64,000 bases of DNA from Cardiobacterium sp. Marseille-Q4385 (lineage in GTDB: Bacteria; Pseudomonadota; Gammaproteobacteria; Cardiobacteriales; Cardiobacteriaceae), in contig NZ_OU745373.1 in assembly GCF_916618745.1 (NCBI RefSeq), forward strand, positions 124,001 through 188,000. The letters are read 5' to 3'. Positions 7,506 to 16,206 of this stretch are shown here, piece by piece. Positions within the stretch are counted from its first letter, which is position 1; every line of letters starts with the position of its first letter. The translations under genes and the position numbers were made by a program. The notes beneath the pieces are model-generated. The model worked only from the letters and a program-made list of their open reading frames with translations. It ran no database searches and was not told the DNA's origin.

Positions 7506-8707
7506 GCCTCACCTACACCGTCAGTCAGCTCAACGCCCATGTGCGCCGCTTGCTCGAAGGTGATTTCCGCGATCTTTGGGTGGAAGGCGAGATTTCCAAC
7601 CTCAGCCGCCCCGCGTCCGGGCACATCTATTTTTCCCTGAAAGACAGCGATGCCCAGGTCGCCTGCGCCCTCTTTCGCGGCAGCACTTTCGGCTTGCGCC
7701 TGCCGGCGCGCAATCTCGCCAATGGCATTGCCGTGCGCGTACACGGGCGGGCGACGCTTTACGAACCGCGCGGCGGTTACCAGCTCATCCTTGACCAGAT
7801 TGAGGCGGCGGGCGTCGGCGCGATGGAAGCGGAATTGCAGCGGCGGCGGGAAATGCTCACAGCGGAAGGCTGCTTCCTGGCCGCGAACAAGCGCCCCATC
7901 CCGCGTCATCCCCGGCAAATCGGCATCATCACCAGCCTGAGCGGCGCGGCGGTGCATGATGCGATTACTACCCTGCGCCGCCGCAACCCGCTGGTATCCG
8001 TCATCCTCTATCCGTCGCTGGTGCAGGGGGCCAAAGCGCCGCCGCAGCTCATCCGCCGTCTACACACGGCCAACCGCCGCGCCGAATGCGACACGCTGCT
8101 GCTCATCCGGGGCGGCGGCAGCGCCGAAGATTTATGGGCGTATAACGACCCGGATCTCGTCCGCGCCATCGCCGCCAGCCGAATCCCCATCATCAGTGGC
8201 GTGGGACACGAAACGGACGTGACCCTCGCCGACCTGGCCGCCGACCTGCGCGCGCCGACGCCGACCGCCGCCGCCGAGCAAAGTTGCCCCGACTTGAGCG
8301 GCGAAGCGCAGCGCCTGCACCGCTTGGGCGAACAACTGCACCGCGCCGTCACCCGGCAGATGGAACGGGCGCGGATGCGGCTTGACCATCTCGACCACCG
8401 CATTAACCAGCAGCAGCCCGCGCGTTACTTCGAGCGCATCCGCCAGCGTCTGGACGAACTTGATACACGGATGCGCCGCGCCGTCATCTTCCGCCAGCGG
8501 CAGGAACAAAGCCGCCTGCACCACCTGATGCAAACCGTGCACAATTTGAGCCCGCTTAACATCCTCGAACGCGGTTACGCCGTTACCTACGACAGCACAG
8601 GCAAGGTGGTGAGCCGCAGCGATGCCGTGCAGCCGGGCGAGAAAATTACCGTCCGCCTCGGTGTGGGGCGGCTGTATTGCACTGTGAATCGGCGGGGGAA
8701 AACGTGA
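7502..8707 (+). CDS. xseA: Exodeoxyribonuclease VII large subunit
   Basis: Catalytic and DNA-binding subunit of exonuclease VII, which degrades single-stranded DNA from both ends to short oligonucleotides. 401 residues (E. coli 456). The N-terminal OB fold covers roughly residues 1-100 (VSQLNAHVRRLLEG, WVEGEISNLSRP), the catalytic core 115-300 (GGGSAEDLWAYND, SGVGHETDVTLAD, RAPTPTAAAE), then a shortened coiled-coil region. The C-terminus keeps NILERGYAVT. The small subunit gene xseB is not in the window. Confidence 0.95.
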   Translation: MSLTYTVSQLNAHVRRLLEGDFRDLWVEGEISNLSRPASGHIYFSLKDSDAQVACALFRGSTFGLRLPARNLANGIAVRVHGRATLYEPRGGYQLILDQIEAAGVGAMEAELQRRREMLTAEGCFLAANKRPIPRHPRQIGIITSLSGAAVHDAITTLRRRNPLVSVILYPSLVQGAKAPPQLIRRLHTANRRAECDTLLLIRGGGSAEDLWAYNDPDLVRAIAASRIPIISGVGHETDVTLADLAADLRAPTPTAAAEQSCPDLSGEAQRLHRLGEQLHRAVTRQMERARMRLDHLDHRINQQQPARYFERIRQRLDELDTRMRRAVIFRQRQEQSRLHHLMQTVHNLSPLNILERGYAVTYDSTGKVVSRSDAVQPGEKITVRLGVGRLYCTVNRRGKT

Positions 8708-8753
8708 GTGGTCGTTGATAAAAAATGCTGCAAACTGCATAATTCCCACCCAA

Positions 8754-8851
8754 TTATCCACCCGTAAACGGTCTGACCGCGCACCCGCCGGCCAGGCCGT
8801 TTTTACAGGTGGATAAGGCTTCCCCCAAGCGGTTTAAAAACCGCGCGGGGG
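8754..8851. other. Two adjacent stem-loops between xseA and carbonic anhydrase
   Basis: An imperfect inverted repeat (8754-8816) is bounded by TTATCCACC on both strands, a one-base variant of the DnaA box TTATCCACA. A second hairpin at 8822-8851 has CCCCC/GGGGG outer and CGGTTT/AACCG inner pairs. Neither has a clear T run. They may end xseA transcription or structure the carbonic anhydrase leader; no function can be assigned. Confidence 0.4.
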
Positions 8852-8881
8852 TCAAACTCACGACAACCATGAGGTTTCATC

Positions 8882-9625
8882 ATGCAACTGCGACACACCG
8901 CGCTCGCTGCGCTCTGCGCCGTATCCCTCTCTGCCTTCGCTGGCGAAGGGCAGCCCCACTGGTCCTATACCGGCAAGGACGATCCCACTCACTGGGGCGA
9001 ACTCAGCCCGGCATTTGTCACCTGCAAACTGGGTAAAAATCAGTCCCCGGTTGATCTTTCCTCGGCTAACGCCAAAGGCGACAACAGCGTTGAAGCGACC
9101 TATCCGCCGCTCGCCTACTCCGTGGAAAACAACGGCCATACCATCCAGGCTACGCCCACGGACGCCGTCAAAACCCTGAAACTGGGCGGCGAAGAATTTA
9201 CCCTGAAGCAATTCCACTTCCACACGCCGAGCGAACACACCTTCCTCAGCAAATACTTCCCGATGGAAGTGCACTTCGTCCATCAGAATGAGCGTGGTGA
9301 ACTCGCCGTCATCGGTGTCATGTTCGAAAAAGGCGCAGAAAACGCCGCCCTCGCACCGCTTCTTGCCAAACCGCTCAAAGCGGGCGAAAAAACCGCGATT
9401 GCCGACAAACTCGACATCGCTGCCCTCTTCCCTAAAGACCAGAACCACTTCCGCCTGAACGGCTCGCTCACCACACCGCCATGCAGCGAAGGGGTGAACT
9501 GGATCGTCTTCAAGACCCCGGTTGAAGCGAGCGAAGCCCAATTCAAAGCGATGGAAGCCATGATCGGTCAGGCGAATAACCGCCCGGTACAGCCGCTGAA
9601 CGCGCGTATCGTCATCGAAGAATAA
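8882..9625 (+). CDS. Alpha-class carbonic anhydrase, periplasmic
   Basis: Interconverts CO2 and bicarbonate. 247 residues with a signal peptide (cleavage near residue 20, SAFA-GEG), so it acts in the periplasm. The zinc ligands are visible as His112 and His114 (QFHFHTPSEH) and His131 (MEVHFVH). The gatekeeper threonine region is SLTTPPCSEGV near 195-205, and Cys48 with Cys201 can form the disulfide typical of bacterial alpha enzymes. A GAGG site precedes ATG 8882. It appears monocistronic. Confidence 0.94.
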   Translation: MQLRHTALAALCAVSLSAFAGEGQPHWSYTGKDDPTHWGELSPAFVTCKLGKNQSPVDLSSANAKGDNSVEATYPPLAYSVENNGHTIQATPTDAVKTLKLGGEEFTLKQFHFHTPSEHTFLSKYFPMEVHFVHQNERGELAVIGVMFEKGAENAALAPLLAKPLKAGEKTAIADKLDIAALFPKDQNHFRLNGSLTTPPCSEGVNWIVFKTPVEASEAQFKAMEAMIGQANNRPVQPLNARIVIEE

Positions 9626-9680
9626 GCCATCAACAAACCGTCCCTTGCCGACAGCAGGGGGCGGCATCTCCAAGACAATC

Positions 9681-10346
9681 ATGCCGCCTATACGAGAAGG
9701 ATACTGCTGGTATTTCCGTGCCCGTCTGGGCGTCACCATGCTCTTTTGCATGATGGTGCTACTCATCATTGGCGTGGGAATCCTTTATGGCTTATGGGCG
9801 AGCAGTTACGAACGCTCGCTGCTGGTAACACTGGGAGCCATAGCTCTCGCCGTTGGCGTATTTCTTCTGCCCGCCTACGGCATTTACCGCTACTGGGTGC
9901 GGCGCTGGCTTTTCTCCTTCCAGCGGCGGGAATACCTGGTCATCAATGCGGGCGGCATCCACTACTACTGCTACACCGATGAAGACGATATCCCGTGGGA
10001 GGACATCGCAGAAATCGTCTTGCAAGGCGGCAAGACAAAAGAAGGCCTTATCGACCGCATGCGCGTCATCAAAAAATACGGTGCCCCCAATTACGAACGG
10101 CCCGCTGTGATTGACCTCAGCGCTACTTACAGTGATTACAACGATTTCATCGCGCCGCTTCTCCTGCTGGGCTGTCCCTTGTTTGCCATCCTCCTCGGCA
10201 AAGAAGCCGGGGCCGTTATCGGAGCGATAGTGCTCATAACGCTGCCTTTCCGCATTGCTGAAAGAAAAGCCGGCAAAGAAATCGCCACCGTCTTGCAGGA
10301 GTACGGTAGAGACGCGCTGATACGGTACGAAGAAAAAGGCGCGTGA
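9681..10346 (+). CDS. Membrane protein with PH-like domain, unknown function
   Basis: 221 residues from ATG 9681; a TTG at 9645 would add 12 unlikely residues. Two N-terminal transmembrane helices (about 15-40 and 47-70) are followed by a soluble part with the pattern of a bacterial PH-like domain (EYLVINAGGIHYY, then DDIPWEDIAEIVL), then another hydrophobic pair near 160-190. This layout is found in many uncharacterised inner-membrane proteins. The protein at 13168-14322 has a similar plan. No function is proposed. Confidence 0.65.
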   Translation: MPPIREGYCWYFRARLGVTMLFCMMVLLIIGVGILYGLWASSYERSLLVTLGAIALAVGVFLLPAYGIYRYWVRRWLFSFQRREYLVINAGGIHYYCYTDEDDIPWEDIAEIVLQGGKTKEGLIDRMRVIKKYGAPNYERPAVIDLSATYSDYNDFIAPLLLLGCPLFAILLGKEAGAVIGAIVLITLPFRIAERKAGKEIATVLQEYGRDALIRYEEKGA

Positions 10347-10530
10347 TGCCCCCTATTTGGCGGCCACCCAAAAATCCGTTGTACCCGCCTGGCGCCCTGC
10401 CCTATCCTTCTCCCATAAACCCGCTATCTCTCCCGCTTAACGCTCACTACCGCTCCGAACCCGCCCACACCGCTGCCGCCAAACTGCGCGATAATGCCCG
10501 CCCTTTCCCCGCTTATCACAAGGAATCCTC

Positions 10531-12681
10531 ATGCAACAGCCCCTCGTCCTGCCCTGCGCCAAAGGCAGCGAACAAGTCCTCGCCCAAGAAGCCGAAGCCC
10601 TCAGCCTGCAAAACATCCGCCAGGGCGTCGCCGTCGTCAGCGGCATGGGCGACCTTGAAACCGCCTACCGCCTCTGCCTGTGGTCACGCGTGGCGAGCCG
10701 GGTCCTGTGGCACTTGGGCGAAAGCGAAGTGGCAAACCCCGATGACATCTACGCCGCAACCCGCGCCATCGCCTGGGACGAACACCTGAGCGCCGATAAC
10801 ACCTTCGCTGTCCACTTCAACGGCATCGGCCAGGGCATCCGCAACACCCAGTTCGGCGCGCTCAAAGTCAAAGACGCCATTGCCGACCAACTGCGCGACA
10901 CCCTGCACCGCCGCCCTGACGTGGACGCGAAAGCCCCCGACATCAGCGTTGACGCCCACCTGCGCAAAGGCCGCCTGACCCTCGCTATTGACCTCTCCGG
11001 CGGCGGCCTGCACCAGCGCGGTTACCGCCTCGCGCACGGCGCAGCACCCTTGAAAGAACACCTCGCCGCGACCCTGCTCTACCGCGCCGGCTGGCCGCAA
11101 CTCGCAGCAAGCGGCTACAACCTGATCGACCCGCTCTGCGGCAGCGGCACCATCCTCCTCGAAGCCCTGCTCATGGCGGCAGACATCGCCCCCGCCCTGA
11201 AACGGCAGCGCTTCGGCTTCACCCACTGGCAAAGCCACAAACCCGCCGTGTGGAAACGCCTGCTCGAAGAAGCCGCCACGCGGCGCGAACTCGGCCTGAA
11301 CCGCCTTGACCTCAAAGTCTGGGGCTACGACCAGGATGCCGCGACGCTTGCCACTGCACGCGAAAACGCGGCCCGCCTCGACCTCGCCCACTGCCTGCAC
11401 CTGGAACGCCGCCCGCTTGACCGCTTCACCGCCCAACCCGGCTACGGCACGCGCGGCCTCATCCTCACCAACCCGCCCTACGGCGAGCGACTGGGGGAAA
11501 TCGCCGAACTCGTTGCCACCTACGACACCCTCGGCCAAGCCTTCAAAACCTTCCCCGCCGACTGGCAAATGGGCGTCATCAGCAGCAATACCGACATGCT
11601 GAAACGCCTGCGCCTCAGCCGCCACAAATACTACCAGGCGTACAACGGCAGCATCGAAGCGCAAATCGCCCTCTACCACCGCGCCGAACAGCCCGAAGGC
11701 GAAGACTACGCCGTCGCCGAACCCGGCGCGCCCGTGGACGAACAGGCGCGGATGTTCGCCAACCGCCTGCGCAAAAACAACCGCGCCGCCCAAAAACACG
11801 CGGCAGCGGCAGACACCGATGCCTACCGCATCTACGACCAGGACATGCCCGAATACGCCATTGCCGTGGACCGCTACGGCGACTACGTCCACGTGCAAGA
11901 ATACGCTGCGCCGAAGACCGTTGCACCGGAAAAAGCGCGCAAACGCCTGCTCGACACCCTGCACATCATCCCGCAAGTACTGGAAATCCCCGCTGCCAAC
12001 CTCGTCCTCAAAACCCGCGAACGCCAGCGCGGTGCGCAGCAATACCAAAAACAGGCCGCACGCGGCATGACCTGCACCGTGCACGAAGGAGACGCGCGCT
12101 ACCACATCAACCTGCACGACTACCTCGACACTGGCCTCTTCCTTGACCACCGCCCGCTGCGCCGCCGCATCCACGCAGAAGCCGCCGGCAAACGCTTCCT
12201 CAACCTCTTCTGCTACACCGCCAGCGCCAGCGTACAGGCGGCACTGGGCGGCGCGGCCTACACCACCAGCGTTGACCTCTCGCAAACCTACCTCGACTGG
12301 GCGCACCAGAACTACGACACTAACGAACTCGACAGCCGCCACCGTCTCATCCGCGCCGACGTGATGGCGTGGCTGACAGAAGACGGCGGCAGCTACGACC
12401 TCATCCTCTGCGACCCGCCGACCTTCTCCAACACCAAAAAAGAACAGCGCGTATTCGACGTGCAGCGCGACCACGTTACCCTCATCGAGCGCTGCATGCA
12501 GCGCCTCGCCCCCGGCGGCACGCTGTACTTCTCCAACAACTACCGCAGCTTCAAACTCGATCCCGCCATCAGCGCGCGCTACCACTGCGAAGACATCAGC
12601 GCGGCCACCATCGACTTTGACTACGTCCGCCGCCCGAACATCCACCACGCATGGAAAATCACGGCGAAGACAGACAACTAA
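10531..12681 (+). CDS. rlmKL: 23S rRNA methyltransferase RlmKL (fused)
   Basis: Bifunctional enzyme making m2G2445 (RlmL half) and m7G2069 (RlmK half) in 23S rRNA. 716 residues (E. coli 702). A THUMP domain lies near residues 50-155, the RlmL Rossmann domain carries LIDPLCGSGTILLEALL and the catalytic LTNPPYGERL, and the RlmK half near 520-716 has NLFCYTASASVQAALGGA and ILCDPPTFSN. AAGGAATCC precedes ATG 10531. It stands alone, with repeats downstream. Confidence 0.96.
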   Translation: MQQPLVLPCAKGSEQVLAQEAEALSLQNIRQGVAVVSGMGDLETAYRLCLWSRVASRVLWHLGESEVANPDDIYAATRAIAWDEHLSADNTFAVHFNGIGQGIRNTQFGALKVKDAIADQLRDTLHRRPDVDAKAPDISVDAHLRKGRLTLAIDLSGGGLHQRGYRLAHGAAPLKEHLAATLLYRAGWPQLAASGYNLIDPLCGSGTILLEALLMAADIAPALKRQRFGFTHWQSHKPAVWKRLLEEAATRRELGLNRLDLKVWGYDQDAATLATARENAARLDLAHCLHLERRPLDRFTAQPGYGTRGLILTNPPYGERLGEIAELVATYDTLGQAFKTFPADWQMGVISSNTDMLKRLRLSRHKYYQAYNGSIEAQIALYHRAEQPEGEDYAVAEPGAPVDEQARMFANRLRKNNRAAQKHAAAADTDAYRIYDQDMPEYAIAVDRYGDYVHVQEYAAPKTVAPEKARKRLLDTLHIIPQVLEIPAANLVLKTRERQRGAQQYQKQAARGMTCTVHEGDARYHINLHDYLDTGLFLDHRPLRRRIHAEAAGKRFLNLFCYTASASVQAALGGAAYTTSVDLSQTYLDWAHQNYDTNELDSRHRLIRADVMAWLTEDGGSYDLILCDPPTFSNTKKEQRVFDVQRDHVTLIERCMQRLAPGGTLYFSNNYRSFKLDPAISARYHCEDISAATIDFDYVRRPNIHHAWKITAKTDN

Positions 12682-12993
12682 CGCGTTGGCACGGGTTCAG
12701 GTTTATCCCGCTTGGCGGGCCCAGTGTTTTTGCCGCTTGACGAGGTCAGGTTTTATCCCGTTTGACGCACTGCTCAATCCCGGACCTTGCACGGAAAAAA
12801 TCCCTTCCCCCGCAAGCGGGGGACGGGGCTCCCATGAAAAAAATGCTCGCATTTTTTTCATGGGTACCCGGGAAGGTGGCCGCAGGCCGGAAGGGGGGAA
12901 TAAAAAAACCAGCGTTCATCCCGCTTGACGGGACCAGTAATTACGCCGCTTGACGCGTGCCCAGGTTTTACCTCGCTTGGCGAGCCCAAGTTT
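12682..12993. repeat. Cluster of CCGCTTGGCGG-family repeats
   Basis: No gene is visible from 12682 to 13167. This part holds six copies or near-copies of the dispersed repeat (cores near 12708, 12733, 12758, 12921, 12946, 12972) and two hairpins: CCCCCGC/GCGGGGG near 12808-12823 and a perfect 16-bp inverted repeat with a two-base loop at 12831-12864. Confidence 0.75.
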
Positions 12994-13121
12994 TATAGTC
13001 GTTTCAGGAGGACTGACACAAGGCGACGAGTCGAAGACAGCACAACCAGTACGACGCGATTTTTATGGGAAACCCGGTCAGGCTCACTAACACCGTGTCA
13101 GTTCTATTTGAGACAATTATA
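12994..13121 (-). mobile_element. MITE-like element, copy 1
   Basis: A 128-bp element with ends TATAGTCGTTTCAGGAGG and, on the other strand, TATAATTGTCTCAAATAG. Its reverse complement aligns with 14348-14443 plus 15289-15297: shared blocks include CAAATAGAAYTGACACGGT and CGCCTTGTGTCAGYCCTCCTG. It has no coding capacity. With copy 2 it flanks the gene at 13168-14322 in inverted orientation. Confidence 0.65.
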
Positions 13122-13167
13122 AAGTCCTCGTTGCCGCCATTATGGCCTTCTACCGCGCCCAGAAGTT

Positions 13168-14322
13168 ATGAAACCTTACACCCCGAACCTCAGCGACCCC
13201 CGCAGCCGTGGCTGGGGCGGTCGCACCTATCAGCGCTGGCTGGATGAATCGCCCTTCCTCAACGCTACTATCTATACCGTCATTCTCATGGCGTTCTCCG
13301 CCATGTACAGCGACGAACTCGGCCCTGCTTTCATCGCCTGGGGCTGGTTCTGGCTGTCACCGGCATTGCTTATCGTGCTCTACACCATCTACCGCGATAC
13401 CAATCGCTACCGCATCGCCGCCAGCAAACCCTGCGTCAGCTGCGATCCACACGGCCTCACCATCCGCAATTATTTTGGCCGCATTCGTCAACAGTGGTAC
13501 TGGTGTGAGCTGGCGCAGGTCAGCGGACAGGGCGTGCGCCTTACCATCACGCCGCAGCACGGCCAGCCTTGTACTTACCGTGATAGCCGTCTCAACTACG
13601 CCGATTACGCCGACATCGCCGCCGTCGCCAGTGGCTATCTGCACGAGCAGGCGCCGCCTGTGCCGCCACCACCCGCCCATGTTGAGCGCAAATGGCACAC
13701 GCCCAGCCTCAATATTTGGAACGCACTGCTGGCGATCCTAGCCTTCTTGGCGTTCGCCTGGTTCTTCGTCTTCCTTGCCATCCAAGCCGTCGCTATCTAT
13801 CGCGCCTATCCCGATCCGCCTATTGTTTTTGGGCTTATCACCCTGCTCGTTGTTGCCATCCTCGGCTATGGGGCGTGGTCCCTGTTGCGCCTCATCCTTC
13901 GCATCCACCATGCCATCTGTCGTGGCGAAACCTCGCTTATCTGCGCCCATGCTGATCGTGACGGCCTGCACCTCGCCCGCCTCAGCGGCGCGACCCTACA
14001 TCTGGCGTGGCAGGATATCCGCAGCAGTCATCACGAACACGACGTTATCCCTGATCGACATTTTCCCAAAGAGAGAGACTTCTTGCTCATTGCCGACCGC
14101 TGCGGCAACACCCTGAAAGTCAACATTGACTACTGCAAAGATTCGTACTGGGACGGCGAAGACATTGCCGCTGTCACCCATGCCATCATCCACGGCACGC
14201 CGCTGCCGGATGAATGCGAGTATCCAACGACGGGCAAGTCCGCCCCGCTTGCCTATAAAGTAGCCTTTTACAGCATCGTCACTGCCAACCTTGCCTGCAT
14301 TATCCACCTGCTCACCATCTGA
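13168..14322 (+). CDS. Membrane protein of unknown function between MITE copies
   Basis: 384 residues. Two N-terminal helices (about 35-75), a soluble section with a PH-like pattern (DPHGLTIRNYFGRIRQQWYW), two central helices (about 185-240), a second soluble section (RDGLHLARLSG, WQDIRSS) and a last C-terminal helix. The doubled helix-pair and PH-like layout suggests internal duplication of the plan seen at 9681-10346. ATG 13168 has only a weak AGAAG site. It sits alone between inverted MITE-like copies. I do not recognise the family. Confidence 0.65.
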   Translation: MKPYTPNLSDPRSRGWGGRTYQRWLDESPFLNATIYTVILMAFSAMYSDELGPAFIAWGWFWLSPALLIVLYTIYRDTNRYRIAASKPCVSCDPHGLTIRNYFGRIRQQWYWCELAQVSGQGVRLTITPQHGQPCTYRDSRLNYADYADIAAVASGYLHEQAPPVPPPPAHVERKWHTPSLNIWNALLAILAFLAFAWFFVFLAIQAVAIYRAYPDPPIVFGLITLLVVAILGYGAWSLLRLILRIHHAICRGETSLICAHADRDGLHLARLSGATLHLAWQDIRSSHHEHDVIPDRHFPKERDFLLIADRCGNTLKVNIDYCKDSYWDGEDIAAVTHAIIHGTPLPDECEYPTTGKSAPLAYKVAFYSIVTANLACIIHLLTI

Positions 14323-14443
14323 TTCTGCCATGCACCCTATCACCACATATAGTCGTCCCAAATAGAATTGACACGGTATTGGCGAGCTTCGCGTACTAGC
14401 TGTACTATCTTCCGTCTCGCCGCCTTGTGTCAGCCCTCCTGAG

Positions 14444-15283
14444 AACGTGTTCATTGTCTCAGCCTCTGCTGTAAACTATCGGCATGAACAGAAAAACCTA
14501 CCCAAGCGATATCAGTCGCGAGCAATTTGCGCCTCTCCTCCCCCTGCTGGAAAGTGCCCGTAAACGCACAGCGCCACGTCAGGTGGACTTGTACGATGTC
14601 TTTTGTGCCATTCTCTACCTGCAACGCACTGGCTGCTCCTGGCGCGCTTTGCCGGGCGATTTCCCCAAATGGCGCACCGTGCATTCCTACTTCCAGAGAT
14701 GGACTGAGCCACGCGAGAGTGGCATCAGCATCCTTGAGGAAGCATTAAAAAAATCAGGTAGTTGCGGAGCGCCGCAAGCAGGGGCGCCATGAAGCAACCA
14801 CTTTCCTGATTATTGATGCGCAGAGTGTGAAGAACACGGATACCGCCATAGAAAAAGGCTACGATGCGGGCAAGAAGGTGAGCGGTATCAAGCGGCATAT
14901 AGCGGTTGACACGCAGGGTTTGCCGCATGCCATTGCGGTAACGACGGCGGATATTACGGATAGAAAAGGCTGTCTGCTGGCATTGGAACGTGACAAGGAT
15001 AATCTTGGGGCGGTACAAAAAGTCCTTGCTGACGGTGGTTACACGGGTAAGGCATTTGCTTCGTCGGTACAGGAGTTGATGGGTGCGGAGGTAGAGATTG
15101 CCAAACGAAACGAATTGCACCGTTTTGCAGTATTGCCGAAGCGATGGGTAGTAGAGCGCAGTTTTTCCTGGTTGGAAAAGAACAGGCGGCTTTGGAAAAA
15201 CTGCGAGCGTAAGTTGAGTACCAGTCTGCAAATGGTAGCTTTGGCTTTCTTGGGAATCCTGCTACGAAGACTATGAACACGTT
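14444..15283 (+). mobile_element. IS5-family insertion sequence
   Basis: An 840-bp element bounded by perfect 11-bp inverted repeats AACGTGTTCAT and ATGAACACGTT. CTGAG at 14439-14443 and 15284-15288 may be the target-site duplication. It carries a two-part transposase of the DUF4096 plus DDE type. Insertion into the MITE-like copy 2 shows that it arrived after that element. Confidence 0.85.
14484..15276 (+). CDS. IS5-family transposase, two frames
   Basis: The first frame (14484-14792) encodes the DUF4096 N-terminal domain (PSDISREQFAPLLPLLE, LQRTGCSWRALPGDFPKW). The catalytic part continues in the +1 frame to 15276: AERRKQGRHEATTFLIIDAQ has the first Asp, VLADGGYTG the second, and VVERSFSWLEKNRR the Glu of the DDE triad. 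The frames meet at seven A residues (14747-14753). Many IS5-group elements make the fused transposase by programmed frameshift there, so the gene may be active; a decayed copy with one indel is the alternative. Confidence 0.82.
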
Positions 15284-15297
15284 CTGAGACGACTATA

Positions 15298-15432
15298 CCT
15301 CGCTTGGCGGGCCCAGCAACCACACCGCTTGGCAGCTATTTCAACAGCACAGCGCTGCAACGAAGAAAGAAAACCGTAGAGGACGTTGCCTGCAACGTCT
15401 CACAAAACCAGCGACTACGCCGCTTGGCGGCG
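15298..15432. repeat. Dispersed repeats and palindrome upstream of 15457
   Basis: Three CCGCTTGGCGG-family copies (near 15299, 15328 and 15420-15430) surround a palindromic repeat GAGGACGTTGCCTGCAACGTC at 15376-15402, which recurs at 21685-21706 and, degenerate, at 21830-21854. Confidence 0.7.
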
Positions 15433-15456
15433 TTTCATCGAAAAAGGAAGCGTGCA

Positions 15457-15984
15457 ATGAACCTTTGGCAAAACATCCTTTATTGGTTATCCACCCTGAC
15501 CATCGTCATCGTCGGCTGTGGCCTCGCAGCCTTGAATCTGATGATCTACCACGAAAGTAACCCCTTTTTCTGGTACGAATACCTCTTCCTTGCCCTCGTC
15601 AACACCGCACCGCTGCAAGTATGGCTCGCGGCGCGCTGGCAGCAACGGCGGCTACTCCACTGCGGTCTGTTATGTCAGGTGGTGCAAACGATAGCCATTT
15701 GTCAGGTGCTGCTCTTTCAGCATGAATGGCTTATCCCCTACACATGGATAGCCGCAATTTTTATCCTGGCAGCCATTCTTATTTATGGCCTTATGCAGCG
15801 TCAGCTCGTGCTTGTCCTGCCAGCGATAGGCGGACTATGCTGGTTCCTGCTGAACGAGCAGGAAGTACTGGCTTTCCGCACATGGCTCGCGGGCATCTTC
15901 ATTTCTCTCTTCCTGCTGGGGTGCAGCTTGGCCATAGTTACCTATCCCGCAATAAGAAAAATGCTTTCTAGAAACTGTAAATAA
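15457..15984 (+). CDS. Four-helix membrane protein, paralogue of 2172-2603
   Basis: 175 residues with five or six hydrophobic segments. Residues around 45-75 (VNTAPLQV followed by RRLLHCG) match the protein at 2172-2603, which is shorter. ATG 15457 follows AAAGGAAG; the longer open frame upstream only reads through repeats. It is solitary here while its relative is coupled to a lipid-type enzyme. Unknown function. Confidence 0.68.
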   Translation: MNLWQNILYWLSTLTIVIVGCGLAALNLMIYHESNPFFWYEYLFLALVNTAPLQVWLAARWQQRRLLHCGLLCQVVQTIAICQVLLFQHEWLIPYTWIAAIFILAAILIYGLMQRQLVLVLPAIGGLCWFLLNEQEVLAFRTWLAGIFISLFLLGCSLAIVTYPAIRKMLSRNCK

Positions 15985-16206
15985 TCCCTCATCCAGACTT
16001 ACGGGAGTCTGAAAGGTATTGCGAAACAGCAGCAGACATTAGAGTCTCTCGCTCCACTAGATGTGGTTCATCCTACGGACGTTCCTCAAGCTATCCCCGC
16101 AAAAGGATGAGGATATTTTTCTTCTATTATTAATATGTTATCCGCCTACCAAGATGGATAAATACCTATGACCAAGCGGGATAACTGCCGCCTGTTGTCA
16201 TTTGAT

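Larger units (their letters stand above)
14348..15297 (+). mobile_element. MITE-like element, copy 2, split by an IS
   Basis: The left part (14348-14443) and the right part (15284-15297, ending GACTATA) together rebuild an element homologous to copy 1, in inverted orientation to it. The IS5-family element at 14444-15283 lies inside, and CTGAG stands on both sides of it. About 20 bases present in the middle of copy 1 are absent here. Confidence 0.65.

Noticed and set aside
10684..12648. A 654-codon open frame on the minus strand opposite rlmKL
   Set aside because: It is the antisense shadow of a GC-rich gene; Val/Ala/Gly-rich with no family features, while the plus strand encodes all RlmKL motifs.
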